From: Hypomyces perniciosus
Lineage: Eukaryota > Ascomycota > Sordariomycetes > Hypocreales > Hypocreaceae
NCBI GenBank assembly: GCA_008477525.1
Contig: SPDT01000005.1
Span: 1,922,001 to 1,986,000, forward strand
Direction of reading: 5' to 3'
Length of the DNA stretch: 64,000 bases
Of this stretch, positions 30,848-43,560 are shown one piece after another. Position 1 is the first letter of the stretch; each line of letters starts with the position of its first letter. A program made the position numbers and the translations under genes. The notes beneath the pieces were generated by a model that did no database searches, was not told where the DNA came from, and was given only the letters and a program-made list of their open reading frames with translations.

Positions 30848-32392
30848 TTAGTGGTCGGCCTTGGGGACCGTGGGAAGCTCCTTGAGCGACTCGGCGATGA
30901 TGTTGAGGCCCTTCTTGAGCTCTGCCTCGGTGATAACCAAAGGCGGGGCAAATCGGATGATGTCTCCGTGGGTTTGCTTGGCCTAAAAGAGACGAGCTGA
31001 TTAGCATGCGTGCTCAATTCGTATCGTAAGACGATGACATGTCGGATGGGTGGGGGACACCAAGCAACTAATGCATGCATGATGCAATGAGGTAGAGACG
31101 ATAACAAGAAAAAAAACTTACCAAGAGACCCTTGCTCTTAAGCAAGAGGCAGAGATCCCACCCAGAGCGGCCACCAGCAGCGGCCTCATCAATAACAATG
31201 GCGTTCAACAGGCCCTTGCCACGAATGGTCTTGATGATGGGCGACTTGAGCGCCGCCAAGCCGTCGCGGAAGATTTGGCCCAGACGCTCCGCATTGGCCG
31301 TCATGTTCTCCTCCTCGACAACCTCTAGGGCGCGGATGGACACGGCGCAGCCGAGAGGGTTACCACCGTAGGTTGAGCCGTGAGTTCCGGGCTCCACAAC
31401 CATCATGACCTCCTTGCTGCTGAGCACGGCGCTGACGGGGTACATGCCACCGGAGATGGCCTTGCCCAGGGTGACGATGTCGGGCTTGATGCCGGACCAC
31501 TCGGAGCAGAGCAGACGGCCGGTGCGGCCGATGCCGGTCTGGATCTCGTCGCAGATGAGGAGGACGTTGTGCTTCTTGCAGAGGGCGTGGACCTTGGGGA
31601 GGTAGTCATCGTCAGGCACGACAACGCCGGCCTCACCCTGGATGGGCTCGACGATGAAGGCGGCGGTGTCCTTGCCGTGGGCCTCGAGGACCTCTTCCAG
31701 GTCGGCGACGTTGTTGTACCGGATGGCCTTGCCGGTGGAGGGGGAAGTGGCGCCGATGTTGGGGATGTACGGGCCGTAGTTGTCCTTGGACTCGGGGTCT
31801 GTGGACAGAGTGACGGCAATCATCTACGAGTGTCAGATTCGTATTCCATTGCACATCCATATGTCGGAATTGGCATTGGGCATCGGGGTCGACTTACAGT
31901 TCGGCCGTGAAAGTTCTCGGTAGGGCAAAACACCAATGCCTTATCCTTCTCAACACCCTTCACCTTGTAGGCCCACTTACGGGCCAGCTTGACAGCCGTC
32001 TCGACAGCCTCGGCGCCAGTGTTCATAGGCAGGACCATGTCGTAGCCAAAGACCTTGGTCACCTTCTCCGCCCACTTGGGGAAGACGTCGCTGTAGAAGG
32101 CCCGAGAGCTCAGCGTTAGCCGACTGGCCTGGTCAACCAGGGCCTTGACGAGCTCCGGATGGCAGTGGCCCTGGTTGACGGCGCTGTAGGCGGACAGGAA
32201 GTCCAGGTAGTGGTTGCCCTCCGGGTCCCAGACATTGACGCCCTGGGCCTTGGAGAAGACGACGGGGAGAGGGTGGTAGTTGTGGGCGGCAAATTGGTTC
32301 TCAGTTGTGACAGCAGAGGATGAGGAGGAGGCGTGGTAGGACGAGACCGAGGTGTTGCGGTTGGTGGCAACGTCGTCAGCGTGAGGAGCCAT
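30848..32392 (-). CDS. otaA: ornithine aminotransferase
   Basis: Three exons, join(30848..30982, 31122..31823, 31898..32392) on the minus strand, 443 residues. The enzyme (EC 2.6.1.13) converts ornithine and 2-oxoglutarate to glutamate-5-semialdehyde and glutamate, the arginine-to-proline route in the cytosol (yeast Car2, Aspergillus OtaA). The PLP fold type I marks are clear: [24 protein letters not shown] across the first junction, [13 protein letters not shown] (aspartate to the pyridine nitrogen) and the Schiff-base lysine at about 286 in TLGKAISGG. The third exon is short: [17 protein letters not shown] and then [10 protein letters not shown] at the end. Introns are 74 and 139 nt with GTAAGT donors. 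Length is normal for the family. The first 30 residues are Ser rich; there is no obvious mitochondrial presequence. Confidence 0.96.
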
Positions 32393-34091
32393 GTTGATGA
32401 TGTTCTTGGATATCTTCCAGTTGATTAGTTGAATTCTTTCTTGGGCAAAGTTGAATTGAGCAATGGTTGGTTATGTGGAAGAGGAAAGAAAGATGAAAAA
32501 GATGAAAAAGATAGAGTTGAGTTGGAGCAGATGTGGGGGAGGGGAGGGGGGGTTAACTTGGGGAGCAGGGGTACAAAACAGGATGGGATGGAAGATAAAG
32601 GCCAAGTGAGGTGAGACGAGTCGGTGACGGACGACCGGTGACGGCTGTCATTGGCCAATACTTACCGACGGATCTTGGTAGTACTACTATGTATGCTTTT
32701 TTGTTGCTTCTTATTCGTAAGGATGGATAGAGTTTTGTGTCGTGTTTTGATCGTCTGACCCGGGCGGAAAAGACAGCGTAGTTATACCCGGAGACCAGAC
32801 GGCCCTCCTTCTCCCGTCTTCCACGGGCAACCTCTCGATTGCAAGGGAATACGCCGCCGCTATACCCCTAAGTGCAAGTGTGAGCGACGCGCATACAGGA
32901 GGTGGAGATGGCATTGCGATGATGGATGGCATGTCTTGGAGTTTGGTGATGGTGGGCTTGGGCCATCCTTTGCTATCCGCTACCCTTGTGAGCTTGTCAG
33001 GCCAGCGCCGACTCGCCGCCGCCCCAGGCGCCGTCTCCGATGTTGGAGCCACAGCGCCCCCCCAGACAGTGGCCGGCTGGCTTCGGCATTCTGCAGGACA
33101 CCCCCTAACAGATGGTCTGGAAGCCACGCTGCGCTGCGAGTTTAGGCACTACCTCCACAGCTCCAATCGCTGCAACGGAGCCTCCGGAGTACCTTTTGGC
33201 GGGCGTTGCCTCTACTGAGTGACCTAGCCCTGGATCCATCGATGCGTGCACTAGGCCCCCGCTTCGGCGCCCTCGCGATAGGACGGGACTAGGAGGGCTC
33301 CGGAGGACGTGAAAAAAAAGGTGGGAAATGTGTCAAGACATGTCCCGAATCCCTGCTTGTGGTTCGTTCAGCAGCCAATGGGGAGGACGATATTACGTAT
33401 CGAGAGGAGAGATGAGATGGTGATAATGATTAGATTTACGAGTAATATGCTCCGTACTCCATACCTTTTGACTCTGTATGTAGCATATTGTTCTCGTAGA
33501 TACGGCCGGACTCCGGAGAGCAAGACCAGAACATGAGAAGAAGCAAAAAAGAAAAAAACATGTCACATGACTGAATACGACATCATCATTCCAAGAGTTT
33601 GCACGTGGTGCTTCATTTGTTTGTCCCGTGCCAAGTCATGCCTCTCCTCCCCCGCCCACACCAAACCAAGCAGGGATCTTGATGCATCTCCGTATCTATG
33701 TATTTATCAATCTGAGCCGCGCTTCCGGACTAGCCCGATGAAGACCGAGACAGCTTTTTGGGGGTACCATTCCGAAGAGTTTTGGCAAACCGTTAGCTAC
33801 CATTTACTATTCTGCGGAATCTGAATCTGGCTAGTCGTTGAGATGGAACTCAAGCATTTAGTATGCACGGAGTACGGAGCACACTATGTAGCTGCATGTC
33901 ATAGTTGAAAACGTCGCATAATAGGTATTCGTACTTGGTACGGAGTACATACGAGAGAATGGATCCCCCTCGCTGTATTTTTCGACCATAGGCGCTCGTA
34001 GCAAGGAGGCCCAACTGTGGCCAGGCCCCTTAGCGGGCTCCCCCAAAAAAGAACACCTTGCCGTCTGTCAAACCACCAAACCACCATCACC
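32393..34091. promoter_or_regulatory. divergent intergenic region OAT / GPI10, 1.7 kb
   Basis: Between divergently transcribed genes. It has a purine-rich leader on the OAT side (32470-32560), a GC-rich patch at about 32990-33250, and TACGGAGTA-type motifs near 33453, 33867 and 33937. No further gene is supported. Confidence 0.5.
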
Positions 34092-36152
34092 ATGGCTGGC
34101 CCTCAGCAAGCAGCCTCATCGTCATCCTCCTCTTCATCCTCCTCTTCATCCTCCTCTCGTAATCCGCGCAATAGGCTCATCTCCCTACGCGACATCATCA
34201 TCATCCGCCTCATCAACGCCTGGTGCCTCGCCACCTTCTTCCAGCCCGATGAATTCTTCCAAGCCCTTGAGCCTGCCTGGCGCCTCGCCTTTGGGCCCCA
34301 GAGCGGCGCGTGGCTCACATGGGTATGTCTGCTTACACATATGAAAACAAATAAATATATCCAAAAAAAATTACGTAGGATCGGCAGCAGTCGATGATTG
34401 CATGCCAAATCTTCAGATCATATGGTTAACATGCAAATCTGTAGGAATGGCAATATCAATTGAGGTCCTCACTTCATCCCCTGCTCTTCTCTGGAGCGTA
34501 CGTCCTGGCAGACCGGCTCTCCAGCATCTTACCAGCCGGAAATGCCTTCCGCTCTGCTATTGTCATGGCTGCTCCCAGGGCTTTGCAAGCTCTCATTGCT
34601 GCCTTGGGAGACTGGTATACCTGGCAGCTCGCTGTCAACATCTACGGTCCCGATAGCAACGCCTCCTTTTTCGCTGTAAGCAAGCCCCTTTTCCTCACTC
34701 AAGCATCTTCTAACTCGCTTGTCGCAGTTATTCCTCCAGTTGTTCAGTCCCTGGCAATGGTACTGCTCCACGCGGACCTTTTCCAACTCTCTCGAGACAA
34801 CTCTTACTGTCATGGCCTTATACTACTGGCCGTGGCAACTCCTGGGCAGCGCTCCTCCGTCTACAAAGGAGAATCCTAAGCCTGTTAGTGTTCTACGCAA
34901 CCGTCTTTGGGAACTCCGCGCCTCTCTCTGTCTCGCCGCCCTGGCCGTCGTGTTACGTCCCACAAACGTCCTCATCTGGGCCACCATCGTTCTTTTCACC
35001 CTGACAAGACTAACTCTCAGCGGCCCTTCGCCTCTCACCCTCTCAACTGTCGTGATCCTCTTCCGAGAGGCCCTCATCTGTGGCTCCCTCATCGTGAGCC
35101 TTTCCCTCATCGCGGATCGTCTCTACTTTGGCTTCTGGACCTTCCCCCCTTATAACTGGCTCAACTTCAACATCTCAAAGTCCCTCGCCGTCTTCTACGG
35201 CCGCAACCCCTGGCACTACTATATCCTCCAAGGCATACCACTCCTCTGCACTACCAGTCTACCATTCACCGTTCCGTCGCTCTTCAGGCCAACAGCTAAA
35301 ACCATCGACCAAGCCAACACCCTAAAGACACTCTCCTACACCATCTTCACCACTATCCTCGTCCTTTCTCTCATCTCCCACAAAGAAGTCCGCTTCATCT
35401 ACCCCTTGCTTCCTGTCCTCAACGTTCTTACCGCACCTCGAGCAGCCTCCTTCTTCACCTCCCCCCCTCAGCCACCATCTTCATCATCACCCCAAGACAC
35501 TCGCCGCTCCCGTCTCCGCAACAAACCCTTCCTCCTCGCTGCTCTCGGAATCAACATCCTCCTCGCCGGCTACCTTTCCTTCCTACACCAACTCGCCCCC
35601 CTAACCGTCCTCTCCTTTCTCCGCAAAGAATACGAGCGCATACACCCCACCGCCGTCCACCTCGCCCACTCAAACCACTACTCCCCCCCTGCCCCCATCG
35701 ACAACACAGACGAAGAGCAAGAGGACCTCTTCGCCCTCTTCCTCATGCCATGCCACTCCACCCCCTGGCGCTCTCACCTCCTCTATCCCAAACTCTCCGC
35801 CTACGCACTCACATGCGAACCCCCGCTCCACACCCTCCCCAACACCCCCGAGCGCGACCTCTACCGCGACGAAGCCGACCGCTTCTACGACAACCCCGTC
35901 GCCTTCCTCCGGGAAGAGCTCTTCGCCCCAGGAAACGTCCCCGTGCCGCGCTACATCATCGGCTTTGAGGGCATAGAGCCCTGGCTAGAGGAGTTCCTAG
36001 CTGCTACGTCGGAGGACAAAACTTTTTACATGAACTTGACCCGCGTTTGGGTAGGGTTTAATGGCTTCTTTAACGAGGATTGGAGAAGGAATGGGAATAT
36101 GATTGTCTGGGACACCAACGCCTACGACGACGCCCGACTCAAAAAGGTCTAA
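34092..36152 (+). CDS. gpi10: GPI mannosyltransferase 3 (Gpi10/PIG-B, GT22)
   Basis: Three exons, 34092-34322, 34445-34675 and 34728-36152, 628 residues; introns of 122 and 52 nt, both phase 0. Gpi10 is a multi-span ER membrane enzyme that adds the third mannose to GPI precursors from dolichol-phosphate mannose. The GT22 signature lies at ~50-67 ([16 protein letters not shown]), where the acidic PDE pair sits in the first lumenal loop. Other family stretches are [34 protein letters not shown] and [16 protein letters not shown]. Several hydrophobic segments fit the expected 8-12 membrane spans. The N terminus has a run of 14 serines, from AGC/TCC/TCT codons, probably a slipped tandem tract and unlikely to be functional. 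Gln replaces the His of the HPDE motif; other fungal Gpi10 proteins show this too, to my recollection. Confidence 0.92.
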
Positions 36153-36669
36153 AACAAACCAAGTACTACCGACTACTACATGACTTCGATTCATTTCTCA
36201 GTGTCTTGTTGGGAAAAACACCCATGAGACTGTCGTATACTTTGTTTAATCATTTAATTAACTGTCTCTTTAATTAAAAATACCTACTACAACTGCTTCA
36301 TAAACCCCGCTTCCCCCCAAAAACTCTTCAAATCCATCTCCCCCCAAAACGCCCCATACCTCAAACCCTTGCTCTCTTTCAAACACATTCGACGACCTCT
36401 TTTTTGCTCTGTATCTCTGTCATCCATACATCGACACAATCGCAGTTCATATTCCCCGACACGTCAAGCCGTTGTCGGTTTGTTACTAACACATGGGTCC
36501 CATTACGCGCAAACACATCAAAACAACGGCGATGACGACGCTATTTTTCTTCTCTCTTTCACATGATAACAAAAGAAAAGAAACGAAAATGAGACACACA
36601 AACAAAGTAGACAGCCTGGGCTTTTTTCCAACCCCCCCATCAACTCCCCGACCGATTCCCGTTATAACT
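36153..36669. other. convergent 3' region GPI10 / RhoGAP
   Basis: 517 bp between converging genes; contains only UTR-like, A-rich sequence. Confidence 0.45.
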
Positions 36670-39600
36670 TCATGTCTGCTCTGGTACGGCCGCCTGTTGT
36701 TGCGGCTCCCGTTGCTGACTCTCTACAACAGGTGGTGGCTCCAGGTTTTGAGGTTCGGGTTGAGGTTCAGGCTGAGGTTGAGGCTGCTGATCTGCTTCAG
36801 GTTGAGGTGGCACTACAACTTGTTTCTCAAGCTGAGTGGTCTCCTCTGGAATCATCTCTTTCGGGACAGGCTCAGTTGGAATAACTTCTGTCTCGCTGAT
36901 CACTCGCTGGATGGTCGGCTGGACAGGGTCTCTCTGAACGGTCCCCGCCTGGATAGTCTCTTTTTGAGTCTCCAGGTTTTGTGATTCCTTTTGGGTTTCC
37001 TTTAGCTCCTCCTTGTGAGCCTCTCTGGGCACCTGCTTCTCCTCCTCTCTTAGTTGATCTCGCTTTATATCCAAGCTCTTCCCCCGTGGCGCCAGCAGAC
37101 TGACACTAAGTCCATGGTGGTGATGGTGATGGTCTGGGGGCGGCGGTGACTTATTCCGCCTCTGCTCGGCATTTTCCTTTGCTTCGCGATATTTGTTTCT
37201 TATCCAGCCAATGGGACCTTTCGCGTCCTCCTTGACACTGTCTCTTCCACTTCCACTGTCGTAGTTCAATACACGCTCCCCACTCCCGCTCAGCTGCTCC
37301 GAGCTATCGCCAGTGAAGCTCTTCCGCGGGTTGTTGGTTGCACTTCCGCTCCCAAACGATGTGGTGCTGACCTCCGCATTGTTGTTTGAGCCTATCTGCA
37401 CATTTGGTGGTGGTGTCACCGCATGGCATCCCGTGAATTCCTCCTTTTTACTTCTTGACAGTCTCCAACGGCTCTTTCTCTCCTTCTCGGAATTTTCTGT
37501 CGGCAAAGGCACCGGCAATTCTTCTGCGACCTGATCCAGATCCGATCCCTCGTTGAAAGAGGACGAATGCAACGACCCAGGCGGAGACTTCTTCCCTCGC
37601 GTGACATCATCGGGTCGTAGACTGTTGTGGAGCGGGACATGTGAGTTGCGAGGGGTCGCTTCAGCAGATGCATCACTGCTCTGATGCACTGATGGTGGTG
37701 GTTGTTGGTCATGTTCTGATTGTTCTTGGGGCTCCACCGGCTGCACCGATGTTTGCGCTGCGGGTTGTGGTATGGAATGCGGTGGAGGGCTTGGAATAGA
37801 GGGAGATGCATGGTGTGTCACAGGCTGAAAAATTGGCTGTTTCATCTCCATAGGGTTTGGGGCCTCCAGACCCGGCGATGCGGTGCTGGATTGCGCTTGC
37901 GGTAAAGAAGCGTTAGAACTATGGGCGCTGATATTCATGGCCCCCGGTATCCTTTTCTTCTTCAATTTGTTTGGCTGTCTCCTATCACCATCGTTTGGTG
38001 ATCGTTGAAATAGGCCCTGCAAATTCCGATCCTTTGTTGGGGTCGAGACATCTTGGGGAACTTCAAGCAACCTTTCCTGGCTTCGACCCGACGTCGGGTC
38101 AAGATCTGGAGACAAATGGGTTGCGCCAACGGGTGTATAGGCAGGGCTAGACATTTCAACCGAGCTCACATTGCCTTCATGAGGATGCGCTTGGGTCAAG
38201 GGTTCCAAGGCTGGGGAATGGGGAGCACGACCAGGACTCTCGTGCTTTTTAAATTTACCCCCTACCAGGGCCGGTGACTTCTTTGACGGGACAGTATTGC
38301 TTCTACCTAGGCCACCAGTAGTAGGTGTTGTTGCCACGGCTGGACTATTGGGGGTGACAGAACCGTCAGCTCTCGAATGTTTTGAAGAAACGGATCGATT
38401 TCTTCGAATCTTGCCGTCTCTCCGAACGCTTTCGGCACCGGCACTAGCATTAGAAGCTGTCCTGCCCAGACTTGATTTTCGATTAGGGTTCGGTGTGAGC
38501 GGGCCATTGGGTGTCCCAGAGGCCACCTCCTTCATTGTCTTCTCGTCAGCTGCAGTTCCTTGCATTCCAATAAGGAAGTGATCCTGGTTCTCGATGAGGA
38601 AAATTATGACGCATTGATTCAGCCGGTACTCTTCGGGTGCCATTGCGTGCGCAGGATGCGACAGCATACCTGGCTGGAAAATGGCCGCTAGGTTCTGAGA
38701 GTTCATGCGGTTCTCGTCCGACTTGGCAGCGAATACGGCAAGTAAGTCCAGGATGTAAAGGAGCAATTGCTTGTTAAGCGGAGGTAGCTCTGTGATTAGT
38801 GTCTGGTATTTCTCAATGGCAGCCTTCTCGTTGAAGTTCTCAACAAACTGCGGGCCTTCTGCATCACCAACAGCTTGTTTCGTAGCCCCACGAAGGGGGT
38901 CGCGGAACTTCTCGTAGAGATCCAGAGGCACAACCGGCTCGGGTAGGTCATTAAGATATCGTCGGAGCACATTGGCGGCATCGTGGACCGTGTATCCATC
39001 CCAGACAAGCCCCTTGCCATATCGGTCGGGTGAATCGAATATTGTCTTGAGCTCCTTGATTCTCTTTTCAGACCCGCTTAATCGAAAAATACCCTCGACA
39101 CTCGTCGCTGACTTGATGTTAGCCAGGGCACGCAGCCCAGAGCAAGTAATCCCCATAAACCAGACGTACCTTTCTCCTTCAGAAAGACGCCGCATTTGGC
39201 AACGACAATGGGTACGTATCCGTAAATGTAGCTCTGGCCATTCTCATCAACGAGCGAGATGGCGACATTCGCGTACGTTATGCTCTGTCGGAGAGGAACC
39301 CCAAAGATGCCTGGGCCACGAGATTCTGAGCCAATCAGGTTAGCTGATGCGCAAACAGGCGAGAGGGAATAGAGCAAAAGGCGTGAAGAAAATGACGAGG
39401 GCAATAATAAAAATCGAATAGACAGTAGCAAGAAGAAAGACGTTGAAGCAGTGGTCGCGTCACTTGACACGCCCCCCAAGTCGGCAAGGGAATCGAGTGC
39501 TTCATGCGCTGTTGCGACTCTCTTTCCTCATGCGTCCGGCACGTGGCGGGACGAAGCCAGTTTCAATCGACACAGGGTCAAAGAGTAGTGGACGAAAGCA

Positions 39601-39814
39601 TACTGCGCAAGACGGTGAAACGAGCGATCAGGTGACGGGTGCAGGCGAGGGGCTTCGTACCCTGCTGTGTTTCCTGGTGTTTGGACGGGAGTTTGAAGTT
39701 CTTCCACCACGACTTGAGATCGCGTTTACTGGGAGGCGACGCGGGGGTGCTGGGCGGCAGCGCAGGCAGGGACGGCGGGCTGGCCTGGCTCATGTTGGAG
39801 GTGCCCGACGTCAT
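36670..39814 (-). CDS. Rho GTPase-activating protein, Sac7/Bag7 type
   Basis: Three exons, join(36670..39107, 39170..39325, 39661..39814) on the minus strand, 915 residues; introns 62 and 335 nt. Joining gives HQETQQESRGPGIFGVPL and LKEKATSVEGIFRLSGS without a break. The RhoGAP domain spans about residues 55-265: FGVPLRQSI at its start, the arginine finger at ~112 in GIFRLSG, and LPEPVVPLDLYEKF, LNKQLLLYILDLL and NLAAIFQPGML, all typical. The arrangement (short basic N terminus, GAP domain, very long disordered tail) is that of the Sac7/Bag7 family, which turns off Rho1 in cell-wall and actin control. The tail is Ser/Pro rich, has a six-His run (~735) and ends in Gln/Pro/Glu repeats. The first exon's start (MTSGTSNMS) is probable but not certain; another in-frame Met follows seven codons later. 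Confidence 0.88.
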
Positions 39815-41995
39815 GGCGGGCGATGGCGCGCGTGAGGAGGACGTCGATACGGGGTGCAGCGCAGTCGGATCAGTCGACTGTCTGTCTCAAGATGTGCATC
39901 GACTCGACGCCTGGCAGCGCGCGATGGGCGAGATGATTCCCGGGACAGTGAACGATGCGAGGCACAGGTGCGCAAATTACGTCGGCTCAAGGCCCCTGGC
40001 GGATGTTGATGGCCCTCGAGGGCGTTTAAGCGATCGGAGACGGTTGCGAACGGGGCAGAGACTGGGGTGACGGAGACGGCGAACAGGTCGTGGCTGGGGG
40101 GGGGAGACTAGGCGCTGTATTCTGGAGCCTCTCGCCTAGACGCTCTGTTGTGTAACCGACTGCTGGTACTCGTAGACGATCGAGTGTTGAACTAGCAGCC
40201 AAATGCCCCAGCGGGAGCCCAGAGACATGAGGAGAAGGCGGCTTTGTGGTGACGGCGAGACGAGGGCTGTGATGGTCTCAGAGCTGACTGGAGGGGAGGA
40301 GGTGGTGGAAGGAGGTGGCACGGCGTTTGGTCCAGGTGGTTGTGGTGTTGCAGCTTGTGCTGTTGCTGTCTGAGGTTTTGGTGGCGGAGCGCGGTGCCAG
40401 TTAGTGAGGGCCAATGAGAACAGCGGCGCCCAAGCGTGGAGGAGGCTGCAGGCGCTCGCTGTCTGTGGCGTGGGCGGTATTAGCGCTGGAGCCCGCTGTG
40501 AGGTGGCCCTGTAACACCCGCTAACCTGATACCTAGCGCCAACAGTCACTGATTTGGTGCTACCACTGCCCTACCCATAGGAACCAGGGACTGTTAGTGC
40601 TCGTCCCATGTTTTGAGAGGCGGGGGAGCGAACGAGGCGGTGCACGGCTGTCCAGACAAGAGAGGTTGTGGGAGAAAGGTATTACATACTCGTAGCACAG
40701 GGCCGTCAGCGAATGACGTGGGCACCAGGCGGCTGGGCGTTTAATTTTGGGTGATCGGCGGCTTGGGCCTCGGAAATGGTTGTTGGCGAAGGATACGATC
40801 CCTGCAATGAGGGGAGACAACTGCATCTGCATGCTGCATGCCTACTAGGTAGTATACGTAGGGAGCTAGCTCCTGGCCCTGGAACAAGCATTGATGAATG
40901 GCGACGCATGAAACAAGATCAATCGATGATGGAGTCAATAGACATTCTAGCGGCCTCTACTCCGTGCTGTCCATCGCGACCATCCCTTGGACCTACAAGG
41001 CCAGTACAGTCTCTCACGTCGTGTTCAGCCCCTGTCTGCAGCCGGGCATAAGATGCCTTCTCTTGTTCCGTCCCCGGATGGACTTTTTAATTAACTACCC
41101 ATCGGGGTCTTTATTTAGAACTTACAACCATTGTTAATGTATCAGGCTCTGCGTTTGCATCTGCGCCCACGCTGTAAACAGCGTCCAACTGCCCTATCAG
41201 AGACGGATACGGAGTTGACTCCGTACCCAATTTCCAATACCAACATCCCCAGCCGTGTTTGTTTGTTGGCACTTTATTGCGTATTCTCGGCACTGACAAG
41301 AACAGGGGAATAATCAACCCGTCATCACTTTGGCACCGTTGGCACGGAGCTGCTAGCAAAAACTATTCACCCAACCTCGTTGACGAGCCATGGTGGCTTG
41401 GATGACATGGCCAAGTCACCGGGCTTGACTAACAACCAGCCTTAAATATAATAAACCTTGCCGACATGGTCCATGTCCAGTTTCGGCGCATCATGAAGTC
41501 ACTTCGTATTATAGACAGCGGCGGCATGCAAACGAGGGAGCAGCCGAACCTAACCCACGCCATGCTGGCCTGACAGCTGAAACTATCAACGGAGGCGCTG
41601 CTAAACATGAAGCTTACAAACGATATCGCGCTCATGGTCAGCAGCCTTAGGCCTGAGAATACGAGAAACCCTATTTTTAATCCCGAATTGTCTATATTAT
41701 CCTTCAGCCCAAATATCCCCCCTGAGGATCTACGGAGTATATCGGAGTGAATTCCGGCTACTACCTACGAAGTACATAGTTTTCCAGATATGGTCCCCTG
41801 CAGGCTGACCATGTCGCCGCCAACGACGTCATCGTCAACAATAAAGACCGTCCCCCAGATACTAGTATCTACCATGTGCATTCATTTGCCGAATCCATGC
41901 AGGCTAGATGACAGGCAGTACATAAACGAACAACCTGCATAGGTACATCGCCCTCACTGTCATCGTCACCAGGTTGTTTAGGAATTAATAGTCCT

Positions 41996-42215
41996 GTACG
42001 GAGTACGAAGAAGTACACACTCGTACACCCTTCGATGTCTAAAAATAGCATCAAAACCTTCTCCAGACAAAAGACGGCACCCCGCAGAGCAGCGCCAAAC
42101 TTTAGATCCAAAGGTCATGACGACTATTACTCCGTACAAAGTAATTAACCCAGGAATCACCAACACAATACGGAGTGCGGCGTACGTGTACTTCGTACGT
42201 ACCTCGTATTTCATG
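41996..42215. repeat. cluster of TACGGAGTA / TACTTCGTA motifs
   Basis: Copies at about 41998 (TACGGAGTACGAAG), 42128 (TACTCCGTAC), 42168 (TACGGAGTGC) and 42190 (TACTTCGTAC), within 220 bases. Confidence 0.65.
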
Positions 42216-42613
42216 GCAGATCTGGGTGTTGCCACTAATACGTAAGCGGCTGTCGAAGGCATCTCACCACGTGTCGAAGACACATGACATCGGCACTGCA
42301 GTACCCCGAAGGTAGAACCACCACGGTGACTGTTTTGATCCCAAAAGTTCTCCCAAGTTTCCTAACCTGGAAGGGAAGTCTTTTATCCTTTGAATATGGT
42401 CACATGATGAGTCCCGTGACACTCCTTCAGTCTGGACATTACTATCGCAAAACAAAACACAAAAACCCTGTTGAAAGTCTGCGATTACACCTATCTAAAC
42501 TGTCATGAACGAAGTAGCAATACAGGCGAATAAATAACTCGAGCATATAAAAAATAAAATCTATTTATTCTTTCATAATAGAGGTTTAATCCCCCACTGC
42601 ATTCACCTTCTAG

Positions 42614-42844
42614 GCCAGTTTAATAGCCACTGCAGACTTGAACGCAGTCGAACATACGAATGCCGCAGCAGATGGTCTCAGTTACCGTGAACAGCTAATT
42701 TCTCTTTTTAAAGTACTGGGGACCGAAGAGGAGCCAATTAAGCTGAGTGAAGACGAGATCGAGGATGATCTATAAGTCGTATCTGATCGTACGTTTTATG
42801 TACCTGTCTGGGCAGCAGATGCCTGCGAAACCTTGGTCAAGTAG
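42614..42844 (+). pseudogene. decayed gene fragment with one internal stop
   Basis: A 77-codon stretch follows a CTTCTAG acceptor-like site. Its first 53 codons read as plausible protein (YREQLISLFKVLGTEEEP, then acidic SEDEIEDDL), hit TAA at 42773-42775, and continue in the same frame with VVSDRTFYVPVWAADACE to TAG at 42842-42844. A single C-to-T change (CAA to TAA) would explain the internal stop, the usual RIP lesion. I do not recognise the family. No matching upstream exon is visible. Confidence 0.35.
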
Positions 42845-43560
42845 CCAATATAGGAAGGCGTCAGCGAGTACTAGTTCTCGCTGACCTGTGATGATGACCG
42901 GCATCTTTGTGGTGTTCTATAAGCCGAAGGTAACGGACAGTTAAGATTTTCAACATGTAGGAGTTTGACCAAACTATGTGATACACGAACTGCCTATGCA
43001 AACGCGATTTCAGTACTTTCTATTTAAAGCCTAATGAAAGGGTGAGCTGTGTTATGAATTTTTGCGGGTTTGCGGATTTGCGGGCGGACTTTATCTAATA
43101 TGCACCTATACTGAACCCCTGACAATTACAGACCTGCTACTCTGTTCCTCTCACTATTTAGGCATTGTCGTCCGTGATTTCATCCTTCCGGTGAAGTTCA
43201 TTCCCTATCAGTCCCAAATAAGGACGAATGCCGAGGCGACGCACGTCTCTTGGCAAGGAACTTGCTCACCGTGAAGGCTAAGCAGCGGAGTTTAAAAAAT
43301 CATAACCTATATTGGTATTAGCCTGTCATCACAACAGCAGAAATATGTTTGTAAATTACAGCCAACTAATATGAATCAACTATTATAGACCAGTTTATAG
43401 TCAGCTACGTGTAAATCGACGATCCAACGCCAGTGATGATCTACAAAAGTATTAATAGAGTATGCTATGGAGCAATCATAATATATATAAGGAAGCCATT
43501 GCCCTTCTAGTAACTCCATCTCAAACCAATCCATCAAGCAGAGTCTACTATCTATCCAAC

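Larger units (their letters stand above)
39815..43560. other. 3.7-kb accessory-like intergenic region
   Basis: The first ~700 bp are GC-rich and presumably the RhoGAP leader and promoter. From about 41 kb the sequence becomes AT-rich, with many TACGGAGTA-type motifs (41207-41225, 41732, 41765, 41998, 42128, 42168-42215) and a short tandem tract TTTGCGGGTTTGCGGATTTG at 43062. One decayed coding fragment is listed separately. No intact gene seen. Confidence 0.5.

Noticed and set aside
31380..31910. 176-codon plus-strand frame opposite ornithine aminotransferase
   Set aside because: It is the antisense of a GC3-rich coding exon; the minus frame has clear family motifs.
32880..33218. 112-codon plus-strand frame in the OAT/GPI10 gap
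   Set aside because: Open only because the patch is GC-rich; composition is not protein-like and no start is supported.
34131..34155. Serine tract of GPI10 as a functional domain
   Set aside because: It is a TCC/TCT/TCA tandem tract at the disordered N terminus and most simply reflects replication slippage.
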